A DNA stretch of 14,145 bases from Thermoplasmata archaeon. Its GTDB lineage: Archaea; Thermoplasmatota; Thermoplasmata; Thermoplasmatales; Thermoplasmataceae. Positions 1-7,580 of this stretch are shown piece by piece; the stretch's first letter is position 1, and each line of letters starts with the position of its first letter. The stretch lies in assembly GCA_021819605.1 (NCBI GenBank), contig JAKAQT010000026.1:1-14145 (forward strand), read 5' to 3'. A model generated the notes under the pieces. It worked only from the letters and a program-made list of their open reading frames with translations, ran no database searches and had not been told where the DNA came from. Both the position numbers and the translations under genes were made by a program.

Positions 1-85
1 CGTTAACGATTTTGCAATAGCACATCGACATTATTTATGGTACAATTGACAAGACTAAATAGATCAGTTTCAATTGGGTTGTTAA

Positions 86-1660
86 ATGATCAACTGGCTC
101 TACATAGTGTTTCTTCTGGTTATTCTGTGGGTAATGGCAATAATGTATCTTGCCCCCAGAATAAGCAGGTCCAAACACTTCGGCCTCCTGGGCCCTGCCC
201 TCATGGTAAAGTCCACAAAAAACAGGAATGTAATAGACAGGATCGCAAAGAGGTTTCCCGGTATATTATTTGGAAAAATTTCCGTAATTCTAGTCATTAT
301 TAGTTCAATCTTCGCAGTTATACTCCTGATCTATGGGTCAATTCTCTCTCTCAGCATTAAACCGTCTAACGCGCCATCACTCAGCCTGCTAATCGGGTTG
401 CCGGGTATTAATCCGGCCATACCCATTTCATACGGCGTCGTTACAATAATAGCTGCCGTGGCAATCCATGAAATATTTCACGGTGTGGTTGCAAGAAGGC
501 AGGGGATAAAGCTGAGTTCAGTTGGTGCACTGTTTTTTATCATACCACTTGGGGCATTTGTAGAACCTGACGAGAAAGAAATTATGTCTGCAGATCCTGT
601 AATCAGGAGGAGAATAATAGCTGCAGGCCCCGGAATAAACATAGTCATAGCAATTATTTCCCTGATCATTGTTGCCTTCCTGCTGTTCCCGGCCGTTACT
701 CCTGCACACCAGGGGCTCTACGTTGAATCAACAACTGGCGGCTCGGCTGCCGCTGCCTTTATTCCAACAGGCACTGAATTGATATCTTATGGTAACAGCA
801 CTGTCAATTATTCCGGAAACGCACTTCTGAACTTGACTATGGATTCCGTGCTGATCCCTGGCCATAATTATACTGCAGAAATTAGCAAGGGTGGTACCAT
901 ATCCAAAGTTTCGGTTCCAGCAGGAATTGTTATTGCATCCGTTATTGATGGCCTTCCCGCATACAATGCCTCAGTGCCCGTGGGCTCCATAATTATTTCG
1001 GTGGATGGAAAAGTGGCATACAACGATTCTGTCCTGGCCAGTTACCTTGACGGTGTTAGCCCGGGAAGCAAAGTGAATATGAGTGTAGATGTCTATAACA
1101 CCACAGCCGGGACCTATACGGTTAAAACTTATGCAATCACAACGACTTCTCTCTACTATTATTACAGCAGATACGATCCTTCCGCCAACTCTCAAGCATA
1201 CGTTAACAAGAGCTTTGTGGGCATTACCCTGGGCTATCTGGGGATTGGCGGGCTGACCCTTTCAGGAATGCAGGGTATTCTGTCAGGAAGCCAGGTATTT
1301 ACTGTACCATGGAACGGAATACTTGAATTCATATCCCTTCCATTCGCTTATCTTTACCCTGTGCCCAGTTCCCTTGCATCCCTGTTCACTACACCTTTCA
1401 GCCCGCTTGTCTTCTGGGGCATTGTCAATGTATTTTACTGGCTTTTCTGGTGGGATCTTCTGCTTGCCATAACAAATGCGCTTCCGCTCTTTGTCTTTGA
1501 TGGCGGGCAGTTCTTCAGGGATACGCTTTACATTGCCGGTAAAAGGGAAAGACTAAAGTTTCTGCGGAATGACGCAAACGTGAGGAAGATAACGACGTTC
1601 GTCGGATTTCTGGTGCTCTTTCTCTTCCTATGGGAAATCATAGTGCCGAGAATAGTATGA
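86..1660 (+). CDS. Site-2 protease family (M50) membrane zinc metalloprotease
   Basis: Predicted intramembrane zinc protease of the S2P/M50 family, which cuts membrane-anchored substrates within the bilayer. The 524-residue protein has N-terminal membrane segments (about 5-25 and 64-90), then the zinc motif HEIFH (H128, E129, H132) inside a hydrophobic segment. The second family motif, NALPLFVFDGG, holds the third metal ligand, D472, near the C-terminus. Between them lies a long extracytoplasmic stretch (about 205-400) with two PDZ-like units; the second contains GSIIISVDGKVAYN (about 300-313). This is longer than minimal S2P proteins because of that insert. The ATG at 86 opens directly into a hydrophobic segment. 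A TATA-like ATTATTTATGG at about 30-40 would put transcription start near 62. Family assignment is secure; the substrate is unknown. Confidence 0.9.
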   Translation: MINWLYIVFLLVILWVMAIMYLAPRISRSKHFGLLGPALMVKSTKNRNVIDRIAKRFPGILFGKISVILVIISSIFAVILLIYGSILSLSIKPSNAPSLSLLIGLPGINPAIPISYGVVTIIAAVAIHEIFHGVVARRQGIKLSSVGALFFIIPLGAFVEPDEKEIMSADPVIRRRIIAAGPGINIVIAIISLIIVAFLLFPAVTPAHQGLYVESTTGGSAAAAFIPTGTELISYGNSTVNYSGNALLNLTMDSVLIPGHNYTAEISKGGTISKVSVPAGIVIASVIDGLPAYNASVPVGSIIISVDGKVAYNDSVLASYLDGVSPGSKVNMSVDVYNTTAGTYTVKTYAITTTSLYYYYSRYDPSANSQAYVNKSFVGITLGYLGIGGLTLSGMQGILSGSQVFTVPWNGILEFISLPFAYLYPVPSSLASLFTTPFSPLVFWGIVNVFYWLFWWDLLLAITNALPLFVFDGGQFFRDTLYIAGKRERLKFLRNDANVRKITTFVGFLVLFLFLWEIIVPRIV

Positions 1661-1696
1661 GTACCTTATTATACTCAATAACAATTTAAGCCAGCA

Positions 1697-1710
1697 TTAG
1701 CAATTGCTAA
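1697..1710. repeat. 14-base perfect palindrome before the L40e gene
   Basis: TTAGCAATTGCTAA reads the same on both strands. It lies between a weak TATA-like element (AATTTAAG, about 1683-1690) and the L40e start codon, close to the predicted transcription start. It could be an operator for a dimeric regulator or a small hairpin at the end of the protease transcript. The sequence alone does not decide between these. Confidence 0.35.
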
Positions 1711-1728
1711 GTACACGGTTTGATAAAT

Positions 1729-1878
1729 ATGGCATTTCCAGAAGCTGTTGAAAGAAGATTAAACAAGAAGATCTGCATGAGATGTGACGCAAGGAATTCA
1801 CCCAATGCCACAAAGTGCAGAAAGTGCGGTTATACCGGCCTCAGGATGAAGGCTAAGGAGAGAAGGGGAGGACAGTAA
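1729..1878 (+). CDS. rpl40e: 50S ribosomal protein L40e
   Basis: Small zinc-ribbon protein of the large ribosomal subunit, 49 residues, the usual size for archaeal L40e (the part corresponding to eukaryotic eL40 after ubiquitin removal). It begins MAFPEAVERRLNKKICMRCD and carries two zinc-binding pairs, CMRC and CRKC, separated by DARNSPNATK. It ends with a basic tail, KAKERRGGQ. Both the spacing and the basic ends match the family. The ATG at 1729 is the only start giving the expected N-terminus. The next gene, purQ, begins 9 bases after the stop, so the two are probably co-transcribed. Confidence 0.95.
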   Translation: MAFPEAVERRLNKKICMRCDARNSPNATKCRKCGYTGLRMKAKERRGGQ

Positions 1879-1887
1879 ACGTCTTCC

Positions 1888-2679
1888 GTGGCTGCAAGAA
1901 AGGTAGCCATAATCAGAATGGAAGGGACAAACAATGAATATGAAGCCTTCCAGTCATTCAGCAGAGTAGGCTTGGAACCACATTATATTCATATTAATGA
2001 GCTCAAGAGAAAATCGGTGAGCCTTGAGGATTTCTCTGCTATTTTCCTTCCCGGTGGTTTTTCTGCGGGTGACTACATAAGGGCTGGAGTAATATTTGCA
2101 CGAAGGCTAGAGGATGCGGCCCTAAGGGATATTTCGGGATTTGTTGATAACGGTAAGCCAGTAATAGGAATATGCAATGGTTTCCAAGTACTGACTGAGA
2201 TGGGATTCCTTCCTGGATGGTCTCAGGGACAGTCCAGGGAGATAGTGCTTGCCCCAAACGATTCCAACAGGTACGAATGCAGGTATACCTATATGCGGGT
2301 TGAAACCCATAATCCCATTTTGTCCTCCACCCTTGAAATTGGCTCACATCATCTTATACCGGTCGCCCATGCTGAAGGTAAGATCAGGATAATGGAACCA
2401 GAAAGAAATCTTGCGAAACTGGAGGAAAACGGACAGGTTCTATTCAGGTACTCGACTGCTGATGGAACCATAGATGGATACCCGTGGAACCCAAATGGCT
2501 CCGTATCTTCAGTGGCAGCAATTTCCAATAGCCAGGGGAATGTTATTGGAATGATGCCGCATCCTGAAAGACTCTTTTATTACTACAGAAAAATGGATCA
2601 GGAAACTTATGGGAATTCGGCAGTTGGACAGAAATTCTTCACTGCAGTCAGGGATTACATTATGAAGAATGACTGCTGA
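1888..2679 (+). CDS. purQ: Phosphoribosylformylglycinamidine synthase subunit PurQ (glutaminase)
   Basis: Glutamine amidotransferase subunit of FGAM synthase (de novo purine synthesis, step 4). It hydrolyses glutamine and passes ammonia to the PurL subunit, with PurS as a third partner; neither is in this window. The 263-residue protein shows the class I glutaminase landmarks: GGFSAGDYIRAG (56-67), the nucleophile in GICNGFQ (C96), and MPHPER with H225 and E227 completing the triad. The start is GTG at 1888. No ATG gives a complete N-terminus, and the domain begins at once (KVAIIRMEGTN). It is somewhat longer than many bacterial PurQ proteins, with extra sequence around 120-150. Its last 20 bases overlap the 3' end of the convergent UPF0200 gene. 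Confidence 0.93.
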   Translation: MAARKVAIIRMEGTNNEYEAFQSFSRVGLEPHYIHINELKRKSVSLEDFSAIFLPGGFSAGDYIRAGVIFARRLEDAALRDISGFVDNGKPVIGICNGFQVLTEMGFLPGWSQGQSREIVLAPNDSNRYECRYTYMRVETHNPILSSTLEIGSHHLIPVAHAEGKIRIMEPERNLAKLEENGQVLFRYSTADGTIDGYPWNPNGSVSSVAAISNSQGNVIGMMPHPERLFYYYRKMDQETYGNSAVGQKFFTAVRDYIMKNDC

Positions 2680-3202
2680 CCAGCGAAGAGAGAAAAATCC
2701 TGACTTTATTGTGAAATTGCTCCAGAGTGCCATCATTGACTAACATGTGATCAGCAAGTGAAATTGTGCGTCCGATACCCCAAGTGAGCTCCCTGCCATC
2801 CCTCATCTCCAGTTCATTTTCACTCCGGACATCATCAATTCTATTTCTTTTCAATATTCTGTTCAGACGTTCCTGCCTATTAGCGTAAATTGCAACAACT
2901 ATCACAGAATCATAATGTCTTTTAAAAAATTCAAGCTCTTCTATATTTCTGAGCCCGTCAACAATTGTCTTCTCTGGATCGTTGATACGCTCCGCTGTCC
3001 TCTTAGCCCAGATATCCATTCCGTGCGCCTTTCTCTCGGCACTGGCAAACTGCCCTATTTCGCTGTCTATCATCGGTATCCCTGCTTCCTTAGCATACTC
3101 CTTTACAGTCTCGCCCATATGAACATCTGAATAACCCAGTTCCCTTGCAACCTTCACGAATTCGTCCTTTCCCGAACCTGGCATTCCGGTCAAAATTATC
3201 AT
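2660..3202 (-). CDS. UPF0200 family P-loop nucleoside kinase-like protein
   Basis: A 180-residue P-loop protein of the archaeal UPF0200 family, related in fold to adenylate and dephospho-CoA kinases. The true substrate is not established from sequence. It starts MIILTGMPGSGKDEF, with Walker A at G6-K12. Further landmarks are HMGETVKEYAKEAGI (about 28-42) and VDGLRNIEELEFFK (about 81-94), followed by an arginine-rich lid-like stretch (RQERLNRILKRNR), all typical of the family. The ATG at 3202 lies 27 bases after the stop of the 97-residue gene upstream, so these two form a probable minus-strand operon. The 3' end overlaps purQ by 20 bases. The family is confident; a specific kinase activity would be inference. 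Confidence 0.85.
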   Translation of the reverse strand: MIILTGMPGSGKDEFVKVARELGYSDVHMGETVKEYAKEAGIPMIDSEIGQFASAERKAHGMDIWAKRTAERINDPEKTIVDGLRNIEELEFFKRHYDSVIVVAIYANRQERLNRILKRNRIDDVRSENELEMRDGRELTWGIGRTISLADHMLVNDGTLEQFHNKVRIFLSSLVSSHSS

Positions 3203-3229
3203 TGAAAATGCTCCACTAACAATGAGAAT

Positions 3230-3523
3230 TTATCCGAAGAGGAAACCCATTCCATCCTCAGCCCTGGAGTCTTCTTCCTTGATCTGCTTTATTACGTCTT
3301 CTTCTGTTTTGGCTGCCAATCTCTGTAGAAATTTTCCGAAGAGTTGCTCAAGTCTCTTCCTGCCATCGTCCGATCCCTCGTAATATACAATAAGATCGGC
3401 AGAATTTTGAATGTAGTTGACGGCTTCTTTCATGTTAAGTGTCTGCCTTCCCAGAATATCATCTGAAGTGATCTGATCAAATACGCCTTTATTGGCCTTT
3501 TGCAGAATATAGAGTGCAATCAT
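3230..3523 (-). CDS. Conserved-looking hypothetical protein, 97 aa
   Basis: I do not recognise a family for this 97-residue protein. It is soluble and charged, with no signal peptide or membrane segment. The N-terminal half (MIALYILQKANKGVFDQITS) looks like mixed alpha/beta. The second half (about 50-85) is a probable helix rich in K, R and E, ending in an acidic stretch and GMGFLFG. It is probably real for three reasons: it fills the interval upstream of the UPF0200 kinase on the same strand with only 27 bases between them; a TATA-like CATTTATT (minus strand, 3547-3554) lies about 27 bases before its ATG, as for a leaderless mRNA; and no better frame covers the region. The pairing suggests a shared role, but none can be named. 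Confidence 0.7.
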   Translation of the reverse strand: MIALYILQKANKGVFDQITSDDILGRQTLNMKEAVNYIQNSADLIVYYEGSDDGRKRLEQLFGKFLQRLAAKTEEDVIKQIKEEDSRAEDGMGFLFG

Positions 3524-3546
3524 TTCGAACCTATATTAAACAGTAC

Positions 3547-3554
3547 AATAAATG
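3547..3554 (-). promoter_or_regulatory. TATA-like box for the 97-aa gene / UPF0200 operon
   Basis: On the minus strand the sequence is CATTTATT, centred about 27 bases before the ATG at 3523. With archaeal spacing, transcription would start at or next to the start codon (leaderless). This is inferred from spacing only. Confidence 0.4.
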
Positions 3555-3652
3555 AATTTGCAGGTTTTTGCTGTCTGTTATCTTAATTGGGAATACTGGT
3601 GGAGGTGAGAGCAAGGGCATGGTGAAATGTTCATGAAATACTGCACAGAGCA

Positions 3653-3666
3653 GAATTTATAAATTC
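3653..3666. repeat. Perfect palindrome containing a consensus TATA box
   Basis: GAATTTATAAATTC is self-complementary and contains TTTATAAA, a strong archaeal TATA box readable from either strand. A plus-strand start would fall near 3686 and a minus-strand start near 3634. No recognised gene begins at either point, so it may drive a small RNA or be a chance AT-rich palindrome. Confidence 0.3.
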
Positions 3667-3940
3667 AGCAAACAGGAAAATGTCGTCCGAAAGAGTACTT
3701 TTGAACTTTTCAAATCGTACAGCTCCCACGTGCCCGGCATCTGATTCTCACAAGCTGAATTTAGACTCTTGAACCACAGTGAACCCATAAGTTCGGTTAG
3801 GAAGTTTTTTCAGAGCCTGAATCCAAAAGTGTAAAAATGTCCTGAAAAATTAAAAAGAAGAGAATTCACGTTCAGTGCGCCGTTCATGAAACAATCAGTA
3901 TTATGCATTCTAACAAATATATGACTGGTTCGCCAGATAA

Positions 3941-3962
3941 AATATTTTAATTCGTTTATAAT
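3941..3962 (+). promoter_or_regulatory. Promoter region of the 2-oxoacid:ferredoxin oxidoreductase operon
   Basis: Two TATA-like elements lie here: AATATTTTAA (3941-3950) and GTTTATAAT (3954-3962). The second is about 27-30 bases before the ATG at 3987, giving a nearly leaderless mRNA. The first would give a leader of about 15 bases. No strong Shine-Dalgarno sequence lies at the usual distance, which fits the leaderless reading. Confidence 0.5.
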
Positions 3963-3986
3963 CTCCATCCGAAAGGCGAAAGTCCA

Positions 3987-5882
3987 ATGGATTTAAATGT
4001 AGCAATTGGAGGCCCCCAGGGTGGAGGTATAGACACTTCATCCAACATGATCAACAGGGCCTTTGCGGAAGCTGGTTATAATGTTTTTGGCGTAAGGGAG
4101 TACCACTCAAACATAAAGGGAAGGCACAGTTACAACCATCTCAGGGTGAAGGAAGATCGCCCAAGATCGCTGAAGTATCCTGTGGATATCATAGTAGCTC
4201 TTGATGCCGACACCATTTTTGAGCATCTCGAGGATGTTGGACCCGGTACCAAGATAATTTATGACCGGAGCTTCGAAAGCTCTGATCTGGCACAGGCCAG
4301 GATGATCATGCGCGACACAGCCAGACGAATCAAGGAGACTCTGGACGCGGCAAAGTTCCCAAACACCGTGAAGGGTGCAGTAGATTACATGAAAAGCAGA
4401 GGAGGCATCCCCATGCCAATTCCATTCAACGATGTTGTGGCTTCTGCCAACGCTGAAGGTCCGGCTGCAAGATATTTCAACACACTGGGATCGGCTGTGA
4501 CACTTTCAATATCGGGCTTAGACCAAAAATTCACAGTAGAGGCAATAAAGCAGGTCTTCTCAAATAAGGAAAAAGTAGTGGCTGAAAACGTAAGAGTCGT
4601 GGAAGCTGCATACAGATACGCCAACGAGAATGGCCTGGCAGGCAAGCCTCTCAAGACTTTGCAGAAGAAGCAGAGATTCCTCATAACAGGGAATGATGGT
4701 TCCGCCATAGGCAAACTGATGGGCGGTCTGAGATTGCAGACCTATTACCCCATAACTCCCGCAAGCGATGAGAGCACCATTCTGGAGGAACATGAGGAGT
4801 ACTCATTCATAGAAGCAGAGAAAAATCGCCTGAAAAGAGGTGGAGTCGTTGTTGTTCAGACTGAGGATGAAATATCAGCTGTTACCATGGCGCAGGGTGC
4901 AGCATTAACAGGTGCAAGAACCTCCACAGCCACCAGTGGCCCAGGCTTTTCACTGATGGCTGAAGGCATAGGATTTGCTGGAATGGACGAAGTTCCCCTT
5001 GTGGTTACGCTTTACCAGAGAGGCGGGCCCAGTACCGGACTTCCTACAAGAAATGGCCAGTCTGACCTTCTGTTTGCACTGAACACAGGTCATGGAGAAT
5101 TTCCGAGAATCGTCATTTCATCTGGAGATGTTGAAGAGTGCATTTATGATGCAATGAAGGCCCTCAATTACGCACAGAGATATCAGTTGCCAGTAATACA
5201 CCTAATTGACAAGAACCTCGCAAACTCAACAGATATGGTTCCTGACATTGACCTCAAGAGGGTTCAGGTGCCGCAGACGCTCAAGACTGTCCCATCACCA
5301 GATTTCCACAGGTACAGCCTTAAGACTGAAACTGGAATATCAGAAATGGGAATTCTGGGGAAGGACATATTCTGGATGACTGGCGATGAACACGATGAAC
5401 TTGGTCATGTAACTGAGGACACGGAAATGAGGGATTCCCAGATGAGGAAGAGATTCATGAAACTGGAAACCGCACTTCGGGAAATCCCGGCAAATGACCA
5501 GGCCGTACTCTATGGCCCGGACAAAGCGGATATTACATTCGTCACATGGGGTAGCCAGAAGGGCCCCATTCTGGATGTAATGGAGGACCTGAAGCAGGAG
5601 GGAATCAGCGCTAACCTGCTTTATCTGAAGATGTTCATGCCGTTTCCGTCTGAATTTGTGAAGAAGGTTCTGGAAAAGGCCAAGCTTGTAATTGACGTGG
5701 AGAGCAACATGCTGGCACAGGCTGCAATGGTAATAAAACTGAATACCGGAATCAGCATTGAGAAATCAATTCTAAAGTACAACGGCAGGCATATGACTGA
5801 GGATGAGATACTGAAAGCTGCTAAGGATATCTATTCCGGCAAAAGCAAAAATGAAATAGAGGTGTTACAGAATGGCGCATAA
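3987..5882 (+). CDS. korA: 2-oxoacid:ferredoxin oxidoreductase, alpha subunit (fused gamma-alpha)
   Basis: Large subunit of the CoA-dependent 2-oxoacid:ferredoxin oxidoreductase, which converts 2-oxoacids (such as 2-oxoglutarate or pyruvate) plus CoA to acyl-CoA, CO2 and reduced ferredoxin. At 631 residues it matches the fused gamma-alpha form known from Sulfolobus. The gamma part comes first (AIGGPQGGGIDTSSN, about 6-20, to about 195). The alpha part follows with YPITPASDE (254-262), TATSGPGFSLMAEG (about 314-327), and QRGGPSTGLPT (344-354), which holds the Arg and Thr that contact substrate in the Sulfolobus enzyme. Its last 11 bases overlap the beta gene, so translation is probably coupled. 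The symbol korA is one naming choice; these enzymes are often broad in substrate, and the true preference cannot be read here. Confidence 0.93.
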   Translation: MDLNVAIGGPQGGGIDTSSNMINRAFAEAGYNVFGVREYHSNIKGRHSYNHLRVKEDRPRSLKYPVDIIVALDADTIFEHLEDVGPGTKIIYDRSFESSDLAQARMIMRDTARRIKETLDAAKFPNTVKGAVDYMKSRGGIPMPIPFNDVVASANAEGPAARYFNTLGSAVTLSISGLDQKFTVEAIKQVFSNKEKVVAENVRVVEAAYRYANENGLAGKPLKTLQKKQRFLITGNDGSAIGKLMGGLRLQTYYPITPASDESTILEEHEEYSFIEAEKNRLKRGGVVVVQTEDEISAVTMAQGAALTGARTSTATSGPGFSLMAEGIGFAGMDEVPLVVTLYQRGGPSTGLPTRNGQSDLLFALNTGHGEFPRIVISSGDVEECIYDAMKALNYAQRYQLPVIHLIDKNLANSTDMVPDIDLKRVQVPQTLKTVPSPDFHRYSLKTETGISEMGILGKDIFWMTGDEHDELGHVTEDTEMRDSQMRKRFMKLETALREIPANDQAVLYGPDKADITFVTWGSQKGPILDVMEDLKQEGISANLLYLKMFMPFPSEFVKKVLEKAKLVIDVESNMLAQAAMVIKLNTGISIEKSILKYNGRHMTEDEILKAAKDIYSGKSKNEIEVLQNGA

Positions 5883-6798
5883 TTTTAAAAATGACGTAAC
5901 TGTGGACTGGTGCCCTGGCTGTGGGGACTTCGGAATACTCACATCAATTTCCCAGGCACTGTCTGAACTGAACTTGAATGGAAATGATGTTGTTGCCATA
6001 TCAGGTATAGGATGCTCCGGAAAGACCCCACATTATCTTAACATGGGCGGGGTACACACGCTTCATGGCAGATCAATACCATTTGCCACTGGAGTTAAAC
6101 TGGCTAATCCCAACCTGAAGGTAATAGTGCCCAGCGGTGATGGGGATATGCTTGGAATTGGAGCAGGCCATTTTGTTGCCGAAGGGAGACGGAACACGGG
6201 GTTAACACTTATAATCTATGACAACGAGGTTTACGGTCTCACCAAAGGCCAGGCAGCGCCAACAATGCAGCTTGGCGAGCAGACCAAGAGCCTGGCAAGA
6301 CCCAATGTATTCGGCAAGGTCAACCCGATCACCCTGGCTCTTTCATCCGGCTACTCCTTTGTGGCAAGGGGATTCAGCTTTGACATGAAGCAGCTCAAGG
6401 ATCTCATAAAGATGGCTGTGATGCACGACGGCTCTGCCGTGATTGATGTTCTTCAACCATGCCCCACATACAACAATGTCAACACAATGGAATGGTACAG
6501 GCAGAGAGTTTACAAGCTGGAAGAGGAAGACAAGAACTGGGATCCGATCATCACTCCCGGGAACGAGAACACAGCAGAAGAGAAATTCCAGAAAGCGTAC
6601 ACAAAGGGAATGGAATGGGGAGACCGCATCCCGACAGGAGTTTTCTACGATAACAGGGCAGTGCCCAGCTTCACCAAGAGGCTTAACGAGTTTGTACCGA
6701 ATTATCTGGACTATCCGCCTTCCCAGCAGATAGTTACGGGAAAAGACGGCTACACTCCTGTTGACCCATACGGTACATTCGCTGAAAAGTTGATCTGA
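5872..6798 (+). CDS. korB: 2-oxoacid:ferredoxin oxidoreductase, beta subunit (TPP and 4Fe-4S)
   Basis: Catalytic partner of the preceding subunit, binding thiamine pyrophosphate and one [4Fe-4S] cluster. In 308 residues it has WCPGCGDFG (C14, C17), GIGCSGK (C48, K51) and LQPCPTYNN (C197), which together give the four cluster cysteines of the Sulfolobus-type enzyme. The TPP/Mg site is SGDGDMLGIG (88-97), followed by DNEVYGLTKGQAAPT. K51 and the Leu of YGLTKGQ correspond to positions tied to 2-oxoacid recognition in the Sulfolobus enzyme. The gene begins inside the end of the alpha gene (11-base overlap). There is no separate small ferredoxin-like delta subunit, as expected for this two-subunit class. 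Confidence 0.94.
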   Translation: MAHNFKNDVTVDWCPGCGDFGILTSISQALSELNLNGNDVVAISGIGCSGKTPHYLNMGGVHTLHGRSIPFATGVKLANPNLKVIVPSGDGDMLGIGAGHFVAEGRRNTGLTLIIYDNEVYGLTKGQAAPTMQLGEQTKSLARPNVFGKVNPITLALSSGYSFVARGFSFDMKQLKDLIKMAVMHDGSAVIDVLQPCPTYNNVNTMEWYRQRVYKLEEEDKNWDPIITPGNENTAEEKFQKAYTKGMEWGDRIPTGVFYDNRAVPSFTKRLNEFVPNYLDYPPSQQIVTGKDGYTPVDPYGTFAEKLI

Positions 6799-6809
6799 AC
6801 ATTCCTACC

Positions 6810-6830
6810 TTTTTTTAAATTTTTAATTTT
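6810..6830 (+). terminator. T-rich transcription terminator after korB
   Basis: Three runs of T (seven, five and four) within 21 bases begin 12 bases after the beta-subunit stop. Archaeal RNA polymerase stops at such oligo-T tracts without needing a hairpin. A run of A at 6855-6861 (T on the minus strand) could serve the same purpose for the convergent LysE gene. Confidence 0.6.
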
Positions 6831-6922
6831 CTACCCCTAATTTTATGCATTGAAGAAAAAATTTTCCCACACAGTTTAGCAGGGGCCAGATACTTGTCCA
6901 CTGATCAATATCATAGCAGCAC

Positions 6923-7513
6923 TTACACAATAGCTGTGATTCCAAGGAACAGAAACAGAATTCCGAAGAGTGCCAGAGCGGATATGCTGAATATTCTGAC
7001 GCCAAGGATGACTTCATGCTCGTATTTGAGAGAAGCCCTGTTTACAAGTTCAGACAGAAAGAATATCCAGATTACGATTCCAACAAACAGGAATATGATG
7101 GTTATGATCCCGAACTTCTGCAGGATACTGAGCCCTGCAGTGAGCCACCAGGCTATCTGCATGGGGTTCACCAGTCCAATGGTTAATCCGGCAAGATAAC
7201 CTGATCCTGCCTTACTGGATTGTTGTGATGCATCGTCAGCAGCTGCTATCCTGAATGCAAGGTAAAGGAAGAATACGGCCCCAAGTACGTAGATGTACCT
7301 GTCATAGGATTTAAGGTCCAGGACACTGCCAAATACAGTAATTATGATCATGAGAATGAAATCTGCAGTCATGGCACCAAATCCAACAGCCATGCCCCTG
7401 AAAACTGATTTCAGGGACCTCTGCACCAGAATCGCTGTTATGGGGCCCGGCGGGCCAGCAAGGGATATCCCCAGAAGCATACCTATCCCCGCAAGCACTG
7501 GAAAATACAACAT
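6923..7513 (-). CDS. LysE/RhtB-family amino-acid exporter-like membrane protein
   Basis: A 196-residue integral membrane protein of the LysE/RhtB translocator type, which exports amino acids or related metabolites. About six hydrophobic segments are visible (roughly 2-22, 40-62, 72-92, 105-130, 136-154, 172-195). The N-terminal segment has the family signature GISLAGPPGPITAILV. A second hallmark, GLVNPMQIAWW, lies about 113-123. I chose ATG 7513 over the in-frame ATG 7540, because the TATA box (minus strand, 7541-7552) would start transcription near 7519, downstream of 7540. The extra residues MCCHKVIIL are also not family-like. The gene is divergent from the methyltransferase gene and shares its promoter region. 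The substrate is unknown. Confidence 0.82.
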   Translation of the reverse strand: MLYFPVLAGIGMLLGISLAGPPGPITAILVQRSLKSVFRGMAVGFGAMTADFILMIIITVFGSVLDLKSYDRYIYVLGAVFFLYLAFRIAAADDASQQSSKAGSGYLAGLTIGLVNPMQIAWWLTAGLSILQKFGIITIIFLFVGIVIWIFFLSELVNRASLKYEHEVILGVRIFSISALALFGILFLFLGITAIV

Positions 7514-7540
7514 GAGAATTATGACCTTATGACAACACAA

Positions 7541-7552
7541 TAATAAATAAAT
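7541..7552. promoter_or_regulatory. Shared AT-rich divergent promoter (LysE-like / methyltransferase-like)
   Basis: TAATAAATAAAT can act as a TATA box on both strands. On the minus strand TTATTTATTA would start transcription near 7519, about 6 bases before ATG 7513. On the plus strand AATAAATAAA would start near 7575, about 6 bases before ATG 7581. The start codons are only 67 bases apart, so the two genes may share regulation. Confidence 0.55.
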
Positions 7553-7580
7553 TCATGGACCATTGTGGCATGATTGCTGC

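Larger units (their letters stand above)
3524..3986. other. 463-base intergenic region with no convincing gene
   Basis: This gap lies between the divergent 97-aa gene and the oxidoreductase operon. I see no tRNA, CRISPR repeats or reading frame that looks conserved. The open stretches are short and broken; the best is a 30-codon plus-strand frame starting at 3680. Notable contents are a perfect 14-base palindrome containing a TATA box (GAATTTATAAATTC, 3653-3666) and the AT-rich promoter just before 3987. A decayed gene, an unannotated small RNA from the palindromic TATA, or plain spacer are all possible. Confidence 0.5.

Noticed and set aside
3680..3772. 30-codon frame beginning MSSERVLLNF in the long intergenic region
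   Set aside because: Only about 22 bases from the TATA centre, very short, and no sign of conservation can be judged from one sequence.
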